Both the position numbers and the translations under genes were made by a program. From NCBI RefSeq assembly GCF_910592395.1, contig NC_088310.1:25995491-26059490 (forward strand): 64,000 nt of DNA, written 5' to 3'. A model generated the notes under the pieces. That model made no database searches. It was not told where the DNA came from and saw nothing but the letters and a program-made list of their open reading frames with translations. This document shows positions 13,093-25,367 of this stretch, piece by piece. Numbering within the stretch: the first letter of the stretch is position 1; the number at the start of each line of letters is the position of its first letter. Origin of the DNA: Lineus longissimus. Lineage: Eukaryota > Nemertea > Pilidiophora > Heteronemertea > Lineidae.

Positions 13093-14737
13093 TAACTCTA
13101 TGCTAGAGCTGTGATCTTGGAATTCGGTGCAAGTTGGAATTGTGAGCGTGTTCAGTTCAATATTTACCCATTCACTGCAGTCACCCAGTACGATGACATA
13201 TGGCCTCCTCTTGGGCTGATATTGACAATGAATGAAACTGAAAGTGAGGACAAGGGGAAATACAAGTTTATGAGATAGCAATAGTGACTGATTGATAAAT
13301 ATGAGCCACAGCTTCTGAAATATCAATACATGTACATGTATGTCTTTTAAAACTGTGTTTTGGTACTATCTGTACATGTCAGCTTTAGTCTTAATGTTAG
13401 GATTGTTCAACTATATGCTTCAATGTATCAGATGAATTTGTTAAAGTGTCTGCTTGCGACTCGTGCTTGGCGAATGTTCTAATGAATAGTTTAATTAGTA
13501 TCTTTCACCGCGACAGTTGAGACTGGTACTGTCAGTAGTTAACGACTCCATTCTCTACAGTGGATTGTTTCAAGGGTGTTTATGTAAAGAGATGAGGCTT
13601 GGGCTTGAAGTCAAATGCTGGTAGGTATACAATCGGCGGAACTGAAGATAATACACGTTGAAGTGCCTTAGTGCATGTTCCTTACATAAAATGTCCTTAA
13701 TGATTGATGGCATTTTCCTCGAGATTGTATCCATTTTAAACTTCGACTCCACACTATAATGATCTTCATTCACGTTGCTGATAGATTCTGACGGATTTCA
13801 TTGTATTGTTGGCGCTTAGTCCTCTGAAATCCAAATGCGTGTACATTTACATGTATTTTCTTGTGTTCATTTCAATAAATGCTTTTAGATTTATTCACTT
13901 ATTAGTGATTTGTTAATTTCATTTCAATATAAAGTGGTGAGAAAAAATGACGTTTTGCTATAATTAGACTCAGAGTCCTTACTGGCTGTGATTCCTCTTA
14001 ATCTCGTATTGCTCCAACAAAGTGCCAGGACTGAAAATGCTTATGCTGCAGCACATATCATCAGAATTGCTCTTGATCTGCACGCATTTGAATGTCTGTA
14101 GCAAGAAGAGACTGTGATATAAACTTGCCCGAAGATCCAACCGAAGACACATGTCGGGGAGAGGTCAACGGCTAGTCCGGAATCAGTTAACACACAATAT
14201 CAAAACGACGATAACAGCAGCAAAATTTTCTATCAATCAATAAATCATAAGAAAATACCACAATAAAAAGCATCAAATGCACAACAACGCATCTTTTTTC
14301 AGTACTGGCAGTAAGCATGACTGTTTTGTATGATAATTTTCTTTTTGAAAAGCACCACATTGAGTTCTAGTTTGGGGTAATTGCGGTCTTTTTGACCCAT
14401 TTCTGACTAAAATCTTCTGAAAGTGAAAAATCAAAATTCACCCATTCACTAATTCAGGTCATTGGGAAAAACAGTACTCCTGCGACCCCTCCTGTCCTGC
14501 TAATGCCACAGTCATCAGTGTGCCAACACTCCTGTCAGTCCTGCAGTGCTTGAATAATGATCCCAGACATCCAGCGGTACTGTCGGCCGGCAGTGCAGTG
14601 TCCTTTGAACAGTCTAATGGGCAATGCACTGCCTGTGGACGACAGTGGAGTGGGCAGTGGTCAAAAACGATGTCAGAATAAATCAGTTGGATTGTTGTCT
14701 TATATTTCAGGCTCATGAATCTTGCTGAGAGGAAAGA
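13093..14737 (+). other. UTP25 3' UTR and UTP25-WDPCP intergenic region
   Basis: The first 0.8 kb should be the UTP25 3' UTR, ending at AATAAA (13874-13879). A perfect TACATGTACATGTA occurs at 13327-13340. The remainder is the upstream region of WDPCP. A CAG acceptor at 14708-14710, 27 bp before the WDPCP start codon, suggests that a non-coding first exon lies somewhere in this gap. Confidence 0.5.
13874..13879 (+). terminator. UTP25 poly(A) signal
   Basis: AATAAA follows a T-rich stretch about 780 bp after the UTP25 stop and before the next gene on the same strand. Confidence 0.55.
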
Positions 14738-17700
14738 ATGGTGACCCTTTTGGCCGAGCTGCACATCTGGTCCCTGAAAAGTAATGTCATCACATCTGAC
14801 CAGGATGTTGGTTGCTATAGCTACCATGATAAAGGGGAAGCCAGTAAGTATCACTGAAAGTGAAACTCTTTAAGTGTTCCATTTCAAAAGTTTCCAGAGA
14901 AAGGTCAGATTCAGTCTAGAGAAATAGTCTCCAGATGACTACACAAGATGTCCCCAGTGCCTGTCTAGACTAAAGTACTAGTACATGTATGAAGAAAGTG
15001 ACAAATTTGACTGTTGTTGAACACATCAAGCTCGGTACTCACTGCATCTCAAGTCTATCAAATGGGAAGATGGCATGGGAACACTTATCAAACTCTTAGG
15101 CAAAGTGCTAATTCTCTTCTAGATCCTTATGCTGATCAAATGTATATAGAGGAAAGACAGCAACTTGTGGAAGGCCGAGATCTGACTTGGATGCCAAAGA
15201 ATAAAAGACCTGACAAACTTCGAGATAATATCAAGGATGTGGAGGTATGGTACAAAGGCTTCTTCTTCACTCATGTTGTAATGCAGTAACTTGACGTATC
15301 TGTCTCTTAGTCGTATTGCTGCACATTCTTTTTTTTACCGTATGCTTCATATCTTTCTTTGTTTTAGGATTTATTAGCTGTCCACAAGTGCATCCATTGC
15401 AATTGGAGAACCAGAAGACTCCTGCAGGTAAATACATGTAACCAACCAATACTGACTGTGAGATAATTTCTATTTTGACTGCTTTTTGACTGCTTCTATA
15501 TTTTGCACTAACCCAAGTGGCTATTGTTGCCTTGCTGTGTCCACTGCTGCCAAAACATGTCACAGTACTTTATATGCTATAAACAGTGATACATTGGTTC
15601 CCAGGTGTTTGAGATTTTGGCACCAAGTATACAGTAATTTGTGTTTACATCTCTTTCGAAAGGACTAGGCAGTGGAATGCATAACCAAATGTATACCAGT
15701 ATGGTTGGAGGTTCTTGTCTTGCCAGGATTTTCAAGTCATTATTCTAGTTAACCTTGGTTTCTCCTCTTTTAGATTATGCTGAGTAATGGAATAATTGTG
15801 TCGTTCATCCTGAGCGCCTATTCTGGAGATGTAGAGAAGATATTCATTGATAAAACTTTAGTTGGAAAGATATTATCGGATATTATCACCGATGGTGAGT
15901 GTTCTCTATTTTTCTTCTCTTTGGCTTTCAGTACCATGAAATGAAATGTAAGTTCTTATATAGCACTTTTTGCTTTATAAGTTCTGTCCCAAAGTGCTTT
16001 ACATTCATCTTTTGTTCACAAGCCTAATCCAGAAACCTCCAGACCTTCTGGTTAACTAATTTGAAGCTATTCTTTTGCAGTCATCTTCACAGACACTTTT
16101 GCCGTGCTCTCCTACAGCGACAAGGCCAAACTAGACTATGTAAATTTCACCAAGCCTATGCCTGTTGGTGACGCCATCAAAAAGTTTGATAAACTCTCGG
16201 CCTTTGACCCCAAAATTACACAGCTCGACCTGCCGGGGCCGCAGACCACTAGACGTCTTGACCGCCATCTATCTTGTAATGCTAGCCAGGACACGCTGCT
16301 GTCATGGTGGGCCATCTCAAGTGAGGAAGCATGGCCGTGGTCACCAATGACGAGTGACAGGGAGAGAGCTAATCTGGTGGTGATAGGAGTAAATGGGTAA
16401 GTTTGGCCCATGTAATTTTGATAATCTGACAAAATCAGGTGGTATATTACAGATGTCCTGTGTCGACCTGGTCTTCAATAGATTCTTCAGTGACTCTCAG
16501 CTGTTCAGTGGTTGAAGTCATGCAGTTGAATTCACCATGGCCTCACTGTGGAAAGTCTGTGTGAACCTTTTCTGAAGTGTTTTCAACTAATTGATTCTAC
16601 AACAACCAATGTTCTTGTTGCCTCTCTCTTCAGCCCCAAGTTGGATGTTCTCAGTTACATGCGAACAGAAGGTGATCCAATCAACATTACTTTCAGGTAA
16701 GAGCTAAAATCATTAGGTAGATAACAACATATGAGATTTTGTTCAAATCTTTCAGTCATCTTTTAATTGTGCATTGAGTCTACCTATGCAAAATGCAATT
16801 GGAGTTCCAACCTAAATTGTTGGCATGATTCTATTTCAGCCGGCTGAATTCTCATCAAATCCTCACTCTGGAACAAGCGCTTGCCTCCTCTGGTGAGAGG
16901 CGTGTTGATGTTTGTACTTACGAGGCCACAAAAAACAAGGTAATCATAGTCTGTACCCCTGCTATTTGTTTAACTGCCCATGTAGAATGGTTTGGAATGT
17001 GGTTTGGACGAGATGACAAGATAATAATCAAGATAATGATCTTTTTCAGCTGATGAAGACTGCTCCCACACCTATCCTACTGAAAAGTGAGTACAGTCGG
17101 AGTTCTGGAAAATGATCGAGGTTTGATGAGTGCATACTGATCTGTGATAAACAGGTATCATTCTGGACATACTTCACTTCACAATCCATGACCGTATAAA
17201 TTAATTTCTAGTTGGAAATATGGTTCCTATCATTCTGTTAAGAATCAATATGCCCAATATGACTTTCTTTTCATAACGTTGGCCAGTAAAGTTTCTCTTT
17301 TGTTCAAGATGCTGTTTTGTGTCATGGCCGGAATCCTGCCGAAGATAAACTGATCTTAGGGTGTGATGATGGATCACTGGTTTTATATGATGAGAATAGG
17401 AGAACCACTGCTGTTACACAAACATCACTGGTAAGTACTGCTATTTCACAAACAACACTGGTAAGTACTGCTGTTTCACAAACATCACTTGTAAGTATTG
17501 CTGTTTCACAAACATCACTGGTAAGTACCGCTGTCACACAGACAACACTGACCCGCCAAACCGAGGCAATTCTATTTCTCTCATTATGCTGCCTTATTAC
17601 CATTGCAGCATCCCTCATCTGGTGTAAAACCACTGACACAGTATTTACATTCTCTTTATACATGTATCTAATACAGATTGGCTATGTATATCATGTCCTT

Positions 17701-20107
17701 TTCAGACGCCTCACATCATTTCTTGGCACCCAGATGGTACTATTGTCATGGTTGCAAGCTCTAAAGGGGACATTCAGCTTTTTGACATGGCCTTGGGACC
17801 TCTGACCGTCCAGATCACCTCGGAGAAAGTTAATCCCCAGCGCGTATTACGTCTTCATCAGTTCTTCCGCTCTCCACCTATCCTGAGTAAGATGGAGTGG
17901 TGCACATGTGAAGTCATTCCGTCCGATTATGTCGCAGATAGCGTTGACTCCCAGCTACTCTGCTTTGATAGGTGAGTCTACAGTTATGAAATACTGATGT
18001 TCGCAACCTTTTACTTTGTTTCTTACCTCGGCAGCAACATTGTGACATCAGCAATATCTATTGCAAATTGGGGCCTAACTGTAGTGGTACGTAAAAATGC
18101 TCATCCTGCCTTGGAGGAGGAATGCTCCCACGAGAATTACACCTCCAAGTGCAGAGTGAATGCAGAAGGAGAAGCTACATGTATGTCCGCCTCCACCAAG
18201 ATTCCACACCTAACAGGATTCTTGCTTGATCATTTCAGGGGACCATTGGCTATGATGCAACTTGTCCTGGGGGTCCACAACCATAACCGCTTATCTCCTG
18301 CACAGCTGGTGAACCAGTACATCAAACATCAACAGTTGGATGAGGTGAGTGGAAGTGCCTTGCCCGAGGACACAGAGATTAAACAGTGATGATCCCTTCT
18401 AGAGGCGAATCTATGGCCTTCTAATAGTGAGCTGTCCTGATAGAAGAGGTCAAGATGAATAGAACATAGCACTTCAGTGTCCGTATTAAAGAGGTTGTCC
18501 ACATGGCAAAGGTGTCTGCTAAGTGATGTTCCACTGTTCTTTTCAGGCTGTGAACCTGTTGAGCAGTATGAACTGGAATGTCGACAGCCAGATGAGCTTC
18601 CTGTGTCTCTCGGCCATCATGACACATCTACTGAGGATGCCGCTGACAAGTGATAGGGAAGGTCAGTGGCACTACAGGGTGAATCAATGAAAACTATGTG
18701 TTGTTTATTGTTGGACACTTCGTAAATCTGGTACTAGATTTCAATAACGATGTCATCTGACTAAACCAAATCAGAAAATGTGATTTCATACACAATATAT
18801 ACTTTTTACTGCAAGCTTTTCATTAGTCATATACAACTATTTCAGTCCAGCTGGAAGCTACACTTGGAACATTCTATGGTCGGCAGCTGTCTGAGGTTGT
18901 GGTATTGGAGCATCGGGATCACATTGGGCGACTCGCACGTCGGTTCTTTCACCACCTACTCCGTTATTCACGATTCGATAAAGCATTCCTATTGGCTATT
19001 GACATCGGTGCTCGTGACCTGTTCATGGATATTCATTACATGGCGAAGGATAAAGGGGAGACGGCACTTGCTCAGGTTGCCAAGAAAAAGGCTGACGAGA
19101 TAGAAGCGGAGATGCCACTTACAGGTGAGTTCTTAGTCTCTCAATCTTCATTTTAGACTGACCCATGAGGAAACCTTTTGGTAATAACATGGGAACACCT
19201 TTACGTGCAAGTGTAGAAGAGCATCCAGAATCGTCCCTGATAGGTACGGGTATACGTATTCATGTTAAGTCATCCATTTCTCTTCAGACACAACGGAATC
19301 TCTCACAAGCTTTGACGAAGAAGCCTCACCTGATGCCTCACGGTCTCTCGATGACGAATCCTTTGAGGAGTTCTTTGAGACGGACCTCGACAAACCATAC
19401 AACCCTCCACCTCTTGCTAGCACTGCCAAAGTGAACTTACAGTCCCAGAATCAGATCTCTTCAGCAGAGGCAGCTTCTCAACTATCAGAAAGGTAAGAGA
19501 ACTTTGTCTCACTCAACATATTTGACGACAAGAACTACATTTCATATGCCAGTTCTAGGCCCCCACTGTTGATCAGTGGGACTGTTGTTAATACTATCAC
19601 ATGTATAATCATGGTGACATTACTATAAATGGTATCAAATGATATCAAAGTTGGGATGGATGAGCTTGTCCATTAGTTGCTTCATGAAGTATACCTTGAC
19701 TTTCCTTTGTTTTCAGGCCATATCCATATACCAATGACCTGGATGCAGACCTGGCCACAGAATTGTATGATGATTACACCCGGGCATTACTCGGTGAAGG
19801 TTCTTCACCAAGGGCTTCAGGTAAGATATAAAGTCAAAGGTGAAGTTTGGGTGTATAGTCTGATATCAACCTGGAAGAGGTTTATCTTCCGACGTCACTC
19901 TTTAGCTCCCATCTATCTGGAAACCTTCCAGTGGACTGCAAATAATCTGCTCAATCACCTGAGCCTTTCTGACCCTACTAATGCACAGATTTGTCTTCAC
20001 TAATAAGCATCAATGTCCTTATTTCAGGCCAAAGACGGGGAAGCCAGAATGAAGCGGCTGATGAATCATCAAGTTCTGTAAAAGTCATTCACTTTGGCTT
20101 GGTCTGA
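14738..20107 (+). CDS. WDPCP: WDPCP / Fritz planar cell polarity and ciliogenesis effector
   Basis: Sixteen exons join in phase to 756 residues: 14738-14843, 15054-15244, 15368-15427, 15774-15894, 16081-16396, 16634-16696, 16840-16939, 17050-17086, 17309-17430, 17706-17971, 18239-18344, 18547-18661, 18846-19124, 19288-19492, 19717-19820 and 20028-20107. WDPCP works with Inturned and Fuzzy (the CPLANE complex) at the ciliary base and in planar polarity. Family landmarks in order are AELHIWSLKSNVIT near the start, KNKRPDKLRDNIKD, EDKLILGCDDGSLVLYDENRR, the propeller blade GDIQLFDMALGP, AVNLLSSMNW, RYARRFFHHLLRY-like LARRFFHHLLRYSRFDKAFLL, ARDLFMDIHYMA, and the C-terminal VKVIHFGLV. The length is close to the human protein. 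The exon 2 acceptor (AAG at 15051-15053) has a poor pyrimidine tract and is the least certain border. Exon 9 ends inside a repeat that supplies four tandem donors. Confidence 0.96.
15940..16012. repeat. Interspersed-repeat tail fragment in a WDPCP intron
   Basis: The phrases CTTATATAGCACTTTTTGC and CCCAAAGTGCTTTACATTC resemble the tail shared by many invertebrate and fish SINE/LINE families (TATATAGCGCTTT and CAAAGCGCTTTAC). The family cannot be named without a repeat library. Confidence 0.4.
17407..17552 (+). repeat. 30-bp tandem repeat carrying four consecutive splice donors
   Basis: A 30-bp unit, of which the first copy is partly the 3' end of WDPCP exon 9, is repeated in direct order. 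GTAAGT occurs at 17431, 17461, 17491 and 17521, exactly 30 bp apart. Each unit keeps the reading frame open and would add ten residues of the type VSTAVSQTSL. The conserved protein alignment favours use of the first donor. Confidence 0.9.
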
Positions 20108-20487
20108 TGCAGACGTATTCATTCGTATGTGATACCGATGACGATGGACTCGTTCCACGTGCAGCTCATCTGCAATTAAATTTGGTGGCATTCCGGGCTT
20201 GAGTGACTAACTCTTGGAAGTTGAGATGTGTTGTTTACTACAATACTGAAGTACATGTAGTTGCCTGAATGGACTGTGAAAAGAAATCATGTTAACAGAA
20301 AGAATTGTAGCTGTACATGTGTAGAAAATAGATTTAGTCTGTTTGGTCATTCTTGTTTGTGCTACTTCCCTTTACAATTTGCGCCTTGTACGAGAGCATT
20401 TGTTTGCTTGGTCCTACTGGCATGAGCTTCAGGGCGTAAGTTACATTGTATATTTAAACAATTTTTTCTAGTAATTTAATATATTTC

Positions 20488-20493
20488 AATAAA
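20488..20493 (+). terminator. WDPCP poly(A) signal
   Basis: AATAAA in an A/T-rich stretch about 380 bp after the WDPCP stop. Confidence 0.55.
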
Positions 20494-21112
20494 ATAAGTT
20501 AAAATATTTCTGCATTTGTCTCTTACTTTAGCTTTGGTAAATGTGATGTGGTTGTCATTCATCTGCATCAAAAAAGACATTTGTTATCTGTCCATATTGT
20601 CTGGCCAAACCTGGTGTGCATTCACCTGGTTCCTTGAGCAGCATAGAGGTGGCAGTCTTGAGAATATGAATAGAAGTCTTTTCCTGGTGCCCACAGGGGC
20701 TGAAGATGCAATGAAGATGGCTGCAGAGGAGACAATGTTTGGTTTGGAGGTGGAAATTGATTCTGCTGTCTCTGATCCAGATTGTGGTTAGAAACTCTTT
20801 GGGTGCAGTGTCTCCTTGTCTTTCTCTAGGATTCTGTGGAGAACCTCCAGAGGACGGTCCTTGCATTGCTGTGTGCATTCATTCTTCTTGCATATTCCTC
20901 CTGGTCTCTGGCAATAATGCGGCTGCTTTCTTGTTGATTGGGATTCCACAATGGGCAGTGATCCAAAGCTTCCCTCCAGCAGCTGCCATTTAGACGATTT
21001 GAGGAAAGTGATCTGATGAGACAAGTTTTTGTCTATCTACAGAACAGACAGCAACAAGTTGTTGGACACCATAAATGATGACAAGACAAGAGGTTCAGTA
21101 TAAAATCTATCT

Positions 21113-21118
21113 TTTATT
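21113..21118 (-). terminator. MRPL48 poly(A) signal
   Basis: AATAAA on the minus strand, about 110 bp after the MRPL48 stop codon. Confidence 0.6.
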
Positions 21119-21226
21119 ACACACGATCATTCACTAACAATGACATTCGTTAGTCAACCCTTCAAGTGTCTCTGACACAACACAGTCCCACACTGGTAAA
21201 ACTCTTATCCAAATATCACAAACAGT

Positions 21227-23181
21227 TTATTTCTTTCTCCTTTCTGCCCTGGCCTTAGTTATTGTCTCTAGTTGTTCTTTCAGTTCACCAACTTCCCGAT
21301 CGGGTAAATAACGGAACTCTTCTTCATCTGGATCAGACTGAAAAACATATTGTGAAAGATTGCAAGACTGATATAGTGCTAAAACCAACTGGCTATATTC
21401 ACCCTAGCCATTGACTTGTACATTCATGATTCAAGCTCCACTATAGATACCAAAACATGACTTGAAACCCAATTATTTGCAAAGGTCAATATTGTTCATG
21501 AGAGTAAAAGGACATCAGAAGACAAAATTGTACACTTCCAAAGAGTTTCAAACAGTTTGACTGAGAAATTTTGTCCCTAGAAATCCTGTTACCGTGATAA
21601 CTGGGAAGAGTGGACATGAAATCAATGGTAGGGGTAGTAAGGGTTATCATAGTTTCTAAGTTGGCAGTTGTTGCTTACCTCTTTAACATTTAAATTAACC
21701 CCAGAAGGGAGATGTTGATTCAGTACTTCTAACAGGAGAGGCATTTTGGTGGAAGGTACATCTGAGATCTGAAAAATATGGAATAGACCAGTAAGCACAC
21801 AGTCTTGAGGTAATGATGAAACGACCATTCTTATCATTATCCCCATACAAGGGCTGTTACATGGATGCGATGTTGAATATCTACGTAAGGCAATGCAGCT
21901 TAGCACAATGTCTGATGTTCGATGTCCCATTGTTGATGATATCAATATACATATCTTTGTAACAGGGAAATAGCCATGTATCCAAGTAGAAAGACTAAAG
22001 GAGAGTTTACAATGATCAGTGACTTTACCTGAACTACTCGCTCATACATGGCAAGATTATATTCATTTTGTAAAATGCTAGAGTTTGGCTTCAATGTCTG
22101 TATTTTTGTCGTCCTTGCTGGCACAGCCCAGCTAAAAGAAGAACAGAAAAATGATGATGATGATGATGAGAATAAGTTCATGTCGATTACTGAAAATATT
22201 GAATTGTACTAGGACCATGCAGCTGCTCATGACAAGTTCTCATTGAGGTCTGTTCCCTTCAAAGATGCCCAGCTAGATTTCAATAATCATACTCAAACTC
22301 TGGAATGAAGAAGACATAACACCACATTTGTAGACAGTCACAATGACAACTCTGTCTGGAGAAGGCACCAAATTAAAGTTTGGAGAATGTAACAATCCTG
22401 GGAGATAACTTACCACTCAGTATCAATATTGAAGCGATCCCTTGTCAGTCTATGAACATATCGTGCGTAGGCTTCCAGTTTGACATAATCGTAACTTTTC
22501 ATTTGAATATTCAGCACATCATACTCTGGGATTGCCGGACCATCATCCTGAGAAAGAGAATAAAGCTTAGTGGACTTTGGTAACAAGTTCAGTTCTTTAA
22601 TTGAGGAGGGCACTGGGAGCAGCAAGGTCCCGGTAAATCAACAATCTACAACTCTCTTAGTGATGCTTGAGATTTAGTTGTAGAACTATGCAATAACTCA
22701 CCAAGCCATCTGGTTCATATCTTGAGTAGTGTCTCCATCCAGCAGTCACAACAGGCCTGTAAATTGAAAGTGAACTGATTCAGAGCATTCAAAGCTTTCC
22801 AGTGGTTCGGATCAAAAATCACAAATCTACATTGTAGTTTCAAGATTATGACCAGTTGTTGCAAATCAATTCTGCTGGGTTTGGTAGGCACTGTTGTGAA
22901 GTCACCCTAGGAGCCTGCCAAATTGAGGACATTTATGTGAACCTACGAGTAACCAGGACCAGGTTGAGTCCTTTGATAGGTCCCTAGAAGCTATACCAAG
23001 AAACCCCAAAGACTTGTCCCCGGACTGCTGTACGCTATATATATCTCTCCTTTTTGAACAAGCAAAGAACTGTAAAGACTAGGAACCTTCAGGTAAAGAT
23101 CCCGTCTTTACAAAGGTACTGACCTTACCCACCTGTGACAGGCGAGTGCTTTTCTTGATAAGCATTGACAGGTGCTGCCAT
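21227..23181 (-). CDS. MRPL48: Mitochondrial large-subunit ribosomal protein mL48
   Basis: Six coding exons join in phase to 181 residues: 23181-23129, 22756-22702, 22547-22414, 22131-22029, 21768-21679 and 21337-21227. mL48 is a component of the mitochondrial ribosome large subunit. The conserved core includes EYDVLNIQMKSYDYVKLEAY, RYVHRLTRD, AVPARTTKIQTL, the near-invariant YERVVQIS and LPSGVNLNVKE. The C-terminus is a short charged helix ending ARAERRKK. The first exon is ambiguous. ATG at 23181 has a strong context (ACA before, G after) and joins in phase with the donor at 23128. A second frame through the same exon, using a donor at 23132, would give a more Arg-rich, presequence-like leader (CLSRKALACHR) but lacks a clear nearby start. 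An untranslated exon further upstream near 23,480 is likely. This first coding exon lies inside the 3.8-kb duplication. Confidence 0.92.
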
Positions 23182-23482
23182 TGTTGACAACCTGAGAAAG
23201 AAACTGAAAGAAAGAATTTAGATCAGTCACTTGAGGTTGAGTCAGTGAAGGAGTTCCTTGCTCCACCACTAGGTGGCAGGGAGTAACAAAAATGAACAAA
23301 TGTGGAACCTTTTTCTTGGCAATACCTCACAAAAAAAGGGGATTTTCACATAACCGATACTTTCTAGGTGAGCTGTTACTTATTGCCCTCATACCTGAGC
23401 GACTCTATTCATGACTGCTATCTAATTAACACCAGAAAATGCTCGAAAAGTGGAATATTTTGACTTGCACCTATTTCATGGG

Positions 23483-23652
23483 CGCAGCCATCTTGGATAG
23501 TTAAGCCATTTCAGCCAATCAGCTGTTGCCTCGTTCAGCACTTCGGTTGATTGTGCACTTCCTGTGGTTTGCGAAGTACGTGGCGAAAAGATGCGATTTA
23601 TTTACTGATCTTGTCCTGGTTTTATCATTAACTCCGATCAGGGTCTTGTCAG
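23483..23652. promoter_or_regulatory. Divergent MRPL48/SEL1L promoter, copy 1
   Basis: On the minus strand CCAAGATGGCTGCGCCC (about 23496-23480) is a YY1-type initiator, often found at the start of ribosomal and mitochondrial genes. On the plus strand CCAAT (23515-23519) is followed after exactly nine bases by CCTCG (23529-23533), one mismatch from the ER-stress element CCAAT-N9-CCACG. GTACGTGG at 23576-23583 resembles the XBP1/ATF6 site. A probable non-coding SEL1L exon ends at the donor CAG|GTAATG (23652/23653). SEL1L is a known unfolded-protein-response target, which fits. Motif evidence only. Confidence 0.5.
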
Positions 23653-23976
23653 GTAATGTAATATCCCGTAGAAACGAAGGTTTTGGTAAATGCATTGTGT
23701 GAAAGACTGAGAAACATCATTTTTCTGGTGACAACTTCAATTTTGTGTACAAAATGCACACAGCATGCACAGTGTGTGCAGGAATGTATTGCATAATTTG
23801 GACATAAGCATCATCATCGTACTATAGCACCGTTCAAAGTTCTCTGCAAATGGGAGCAAGGGAAAAACGACCGACAAATTGATGATGATAACGGCAAGTA
23901 GCTCTGTGAACCAAAACATTTTGAAATCTTTTTTCTCTCTTCTTAAAAATTATCATATGTTCTTGTCTGGTTTCAG

Positions 23977-25367
23977 CTTCAAAATGTCAGTTACCAGAAG
24001 CTGGTCTCTACTGTTAGCTGTGCTAGTGGTGAATTTCATAGCTGTGTACTGTCAGGAGGCAGGGGTTCAACCAGAGCACTTGGAGGGACACCAGCAGACG
24101 CCAGAATCAGGTGAGCTTAAACAAGAATCGGTTGGGGAGACACAGCATCAAAGTGGGGGCACAAGTGATCAAGGTTTGCCTGTAGATAACAGTCCTAAAG
24201 ATAACCGAGACTATAAAGACAATGTTGTTAATGGGAAAGTTGAAGCAATGGTTATAAAAGAGTCTGGTGTGCATCAGGGCCAGGAAGAGGTAGAACCATC
24301 TTTACATGAAGTGCCAAAAGAAAGAAAGTCTGAGGAGGTAGAAGATGTGCTGCCTGATGAAATCACACCTGAAGAGTTGGCTCATGAAATGAGAGAAGAG
24401 CTGAATGAACAAGTAAAAGGATCGCATACTGTCGAGGCACATGTTGTTCCTGTTGAGGAGGTATTACCAAAGATGGTTGAGCCGCATTCAACACCAGTAG
24501 AACAGAGTTTGAGCCGGGAAGGTGATGACCAGACAAGAGATGACGGTGTTAACTTGGCTCTTTCTCAAAACATTGATGTTGTTGAAGTAAAAGAAGACAT
24601 GTCTACCCTGTCTAATGCAGGTCAGGAAAAGGGGGATGTTAAAGAAATTCCTAATGATGGTGTAACCCAGGAGGTGCCCAAAGGAAAAGCTGATACCAAA
24701 TTACCATCAGAAAATATGGGTGGGGATGGAGTGCAAGTTGAGCCGTCAGTTGTTGATGGGGCAAAAGATGGTGAACCAATCACTGTGGATCCAGATGGAA
24801 TGTCTTACGAACATCACATCGCTGATCACCTTGATACAACTGTTGAGGAACAAGTAGTCCATGTGCGTGTGGTAGATCAGTATCCAGGTACACAAGAGCC
24901 TTCAGGGTCTACTGATCCACCTCAAGAAGGAGGCGTCTCTTCATCTGTGTCTGAGGAAGCTAGTCCATTGGGGGACGAGTCTGAAGGTGGCACACAAGAA
25001 GAGAGCAGTACTGAGTCTTCAAAGAAACCAGCGTCTTCAGTACAGGTTGAGGATGCTATGAGACGGCCAGAAAGTGAAGTTAATGTTGGTCAACAACAAA
25101 CTGATCAGGTTCCTGAAAGTCCCAGTGATCCTGCTGATGACATTCTGTCCTCCCAGACACAGGTGAATGAGGGTGGACATGAAACGGTGCAGAAGGGAGG
25201 CAGTGGTGCTGATATGGCCCAAGTCGGAGAGGATACTTCCCAGGGACCACTAGACACCAATAACCAGGATCAGCTTGACCGCATGGACCACACCCTTGAA
25301 CAGCCTCCACTTGAGAGTATAGAGATGGCACCAGTGATGGAAGGAATGGAGAACTTTGAGCAAGAAG
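23977..25367 (+). CDS. SEL1L: SEL1L first coding exon, upstream duplicate
   Basis: Acceptor TTTCAG precedes 23977, ATG is at 23984, and the donor GAAG|GTAGAT ends the exon at 25367. It encodes the same 461 residues (signal peptide plus acidic region) as the exon at 27811-29201. It can reach SEL1L exon 2 (30891) in phase only if the second copy is skipped. Joining the two copies directly shifts the frame and meets TAG after 13 codons. It therefore serves as an alternative first coding exon or as a dead duplicate. Confidence 0.8.

Larger units (their letters stand above)
20108..21226. other. Convergent intergenic region WDPCP / MRPL48
   Basis: This holds the WDPCP 3' UTR, with a poly(A) signal at 20488-20493. 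The MRPL48 3' UTR enters on the minus strand, with AATAAA at 21118-21113. The 600 bp between the two signals show no gene; the ORFs there have no recognisable domain. Confidence 0.55.

Noticed and set aside
18386..18440. Box C/D snoRNA-like pair (GTGATGATC and CTGA) in a WDPCP intron
   Set aside because: The flanks do not form a terminal stem and WDPCP is not a usual snoRNA host; the motifs are too short to stand alone.
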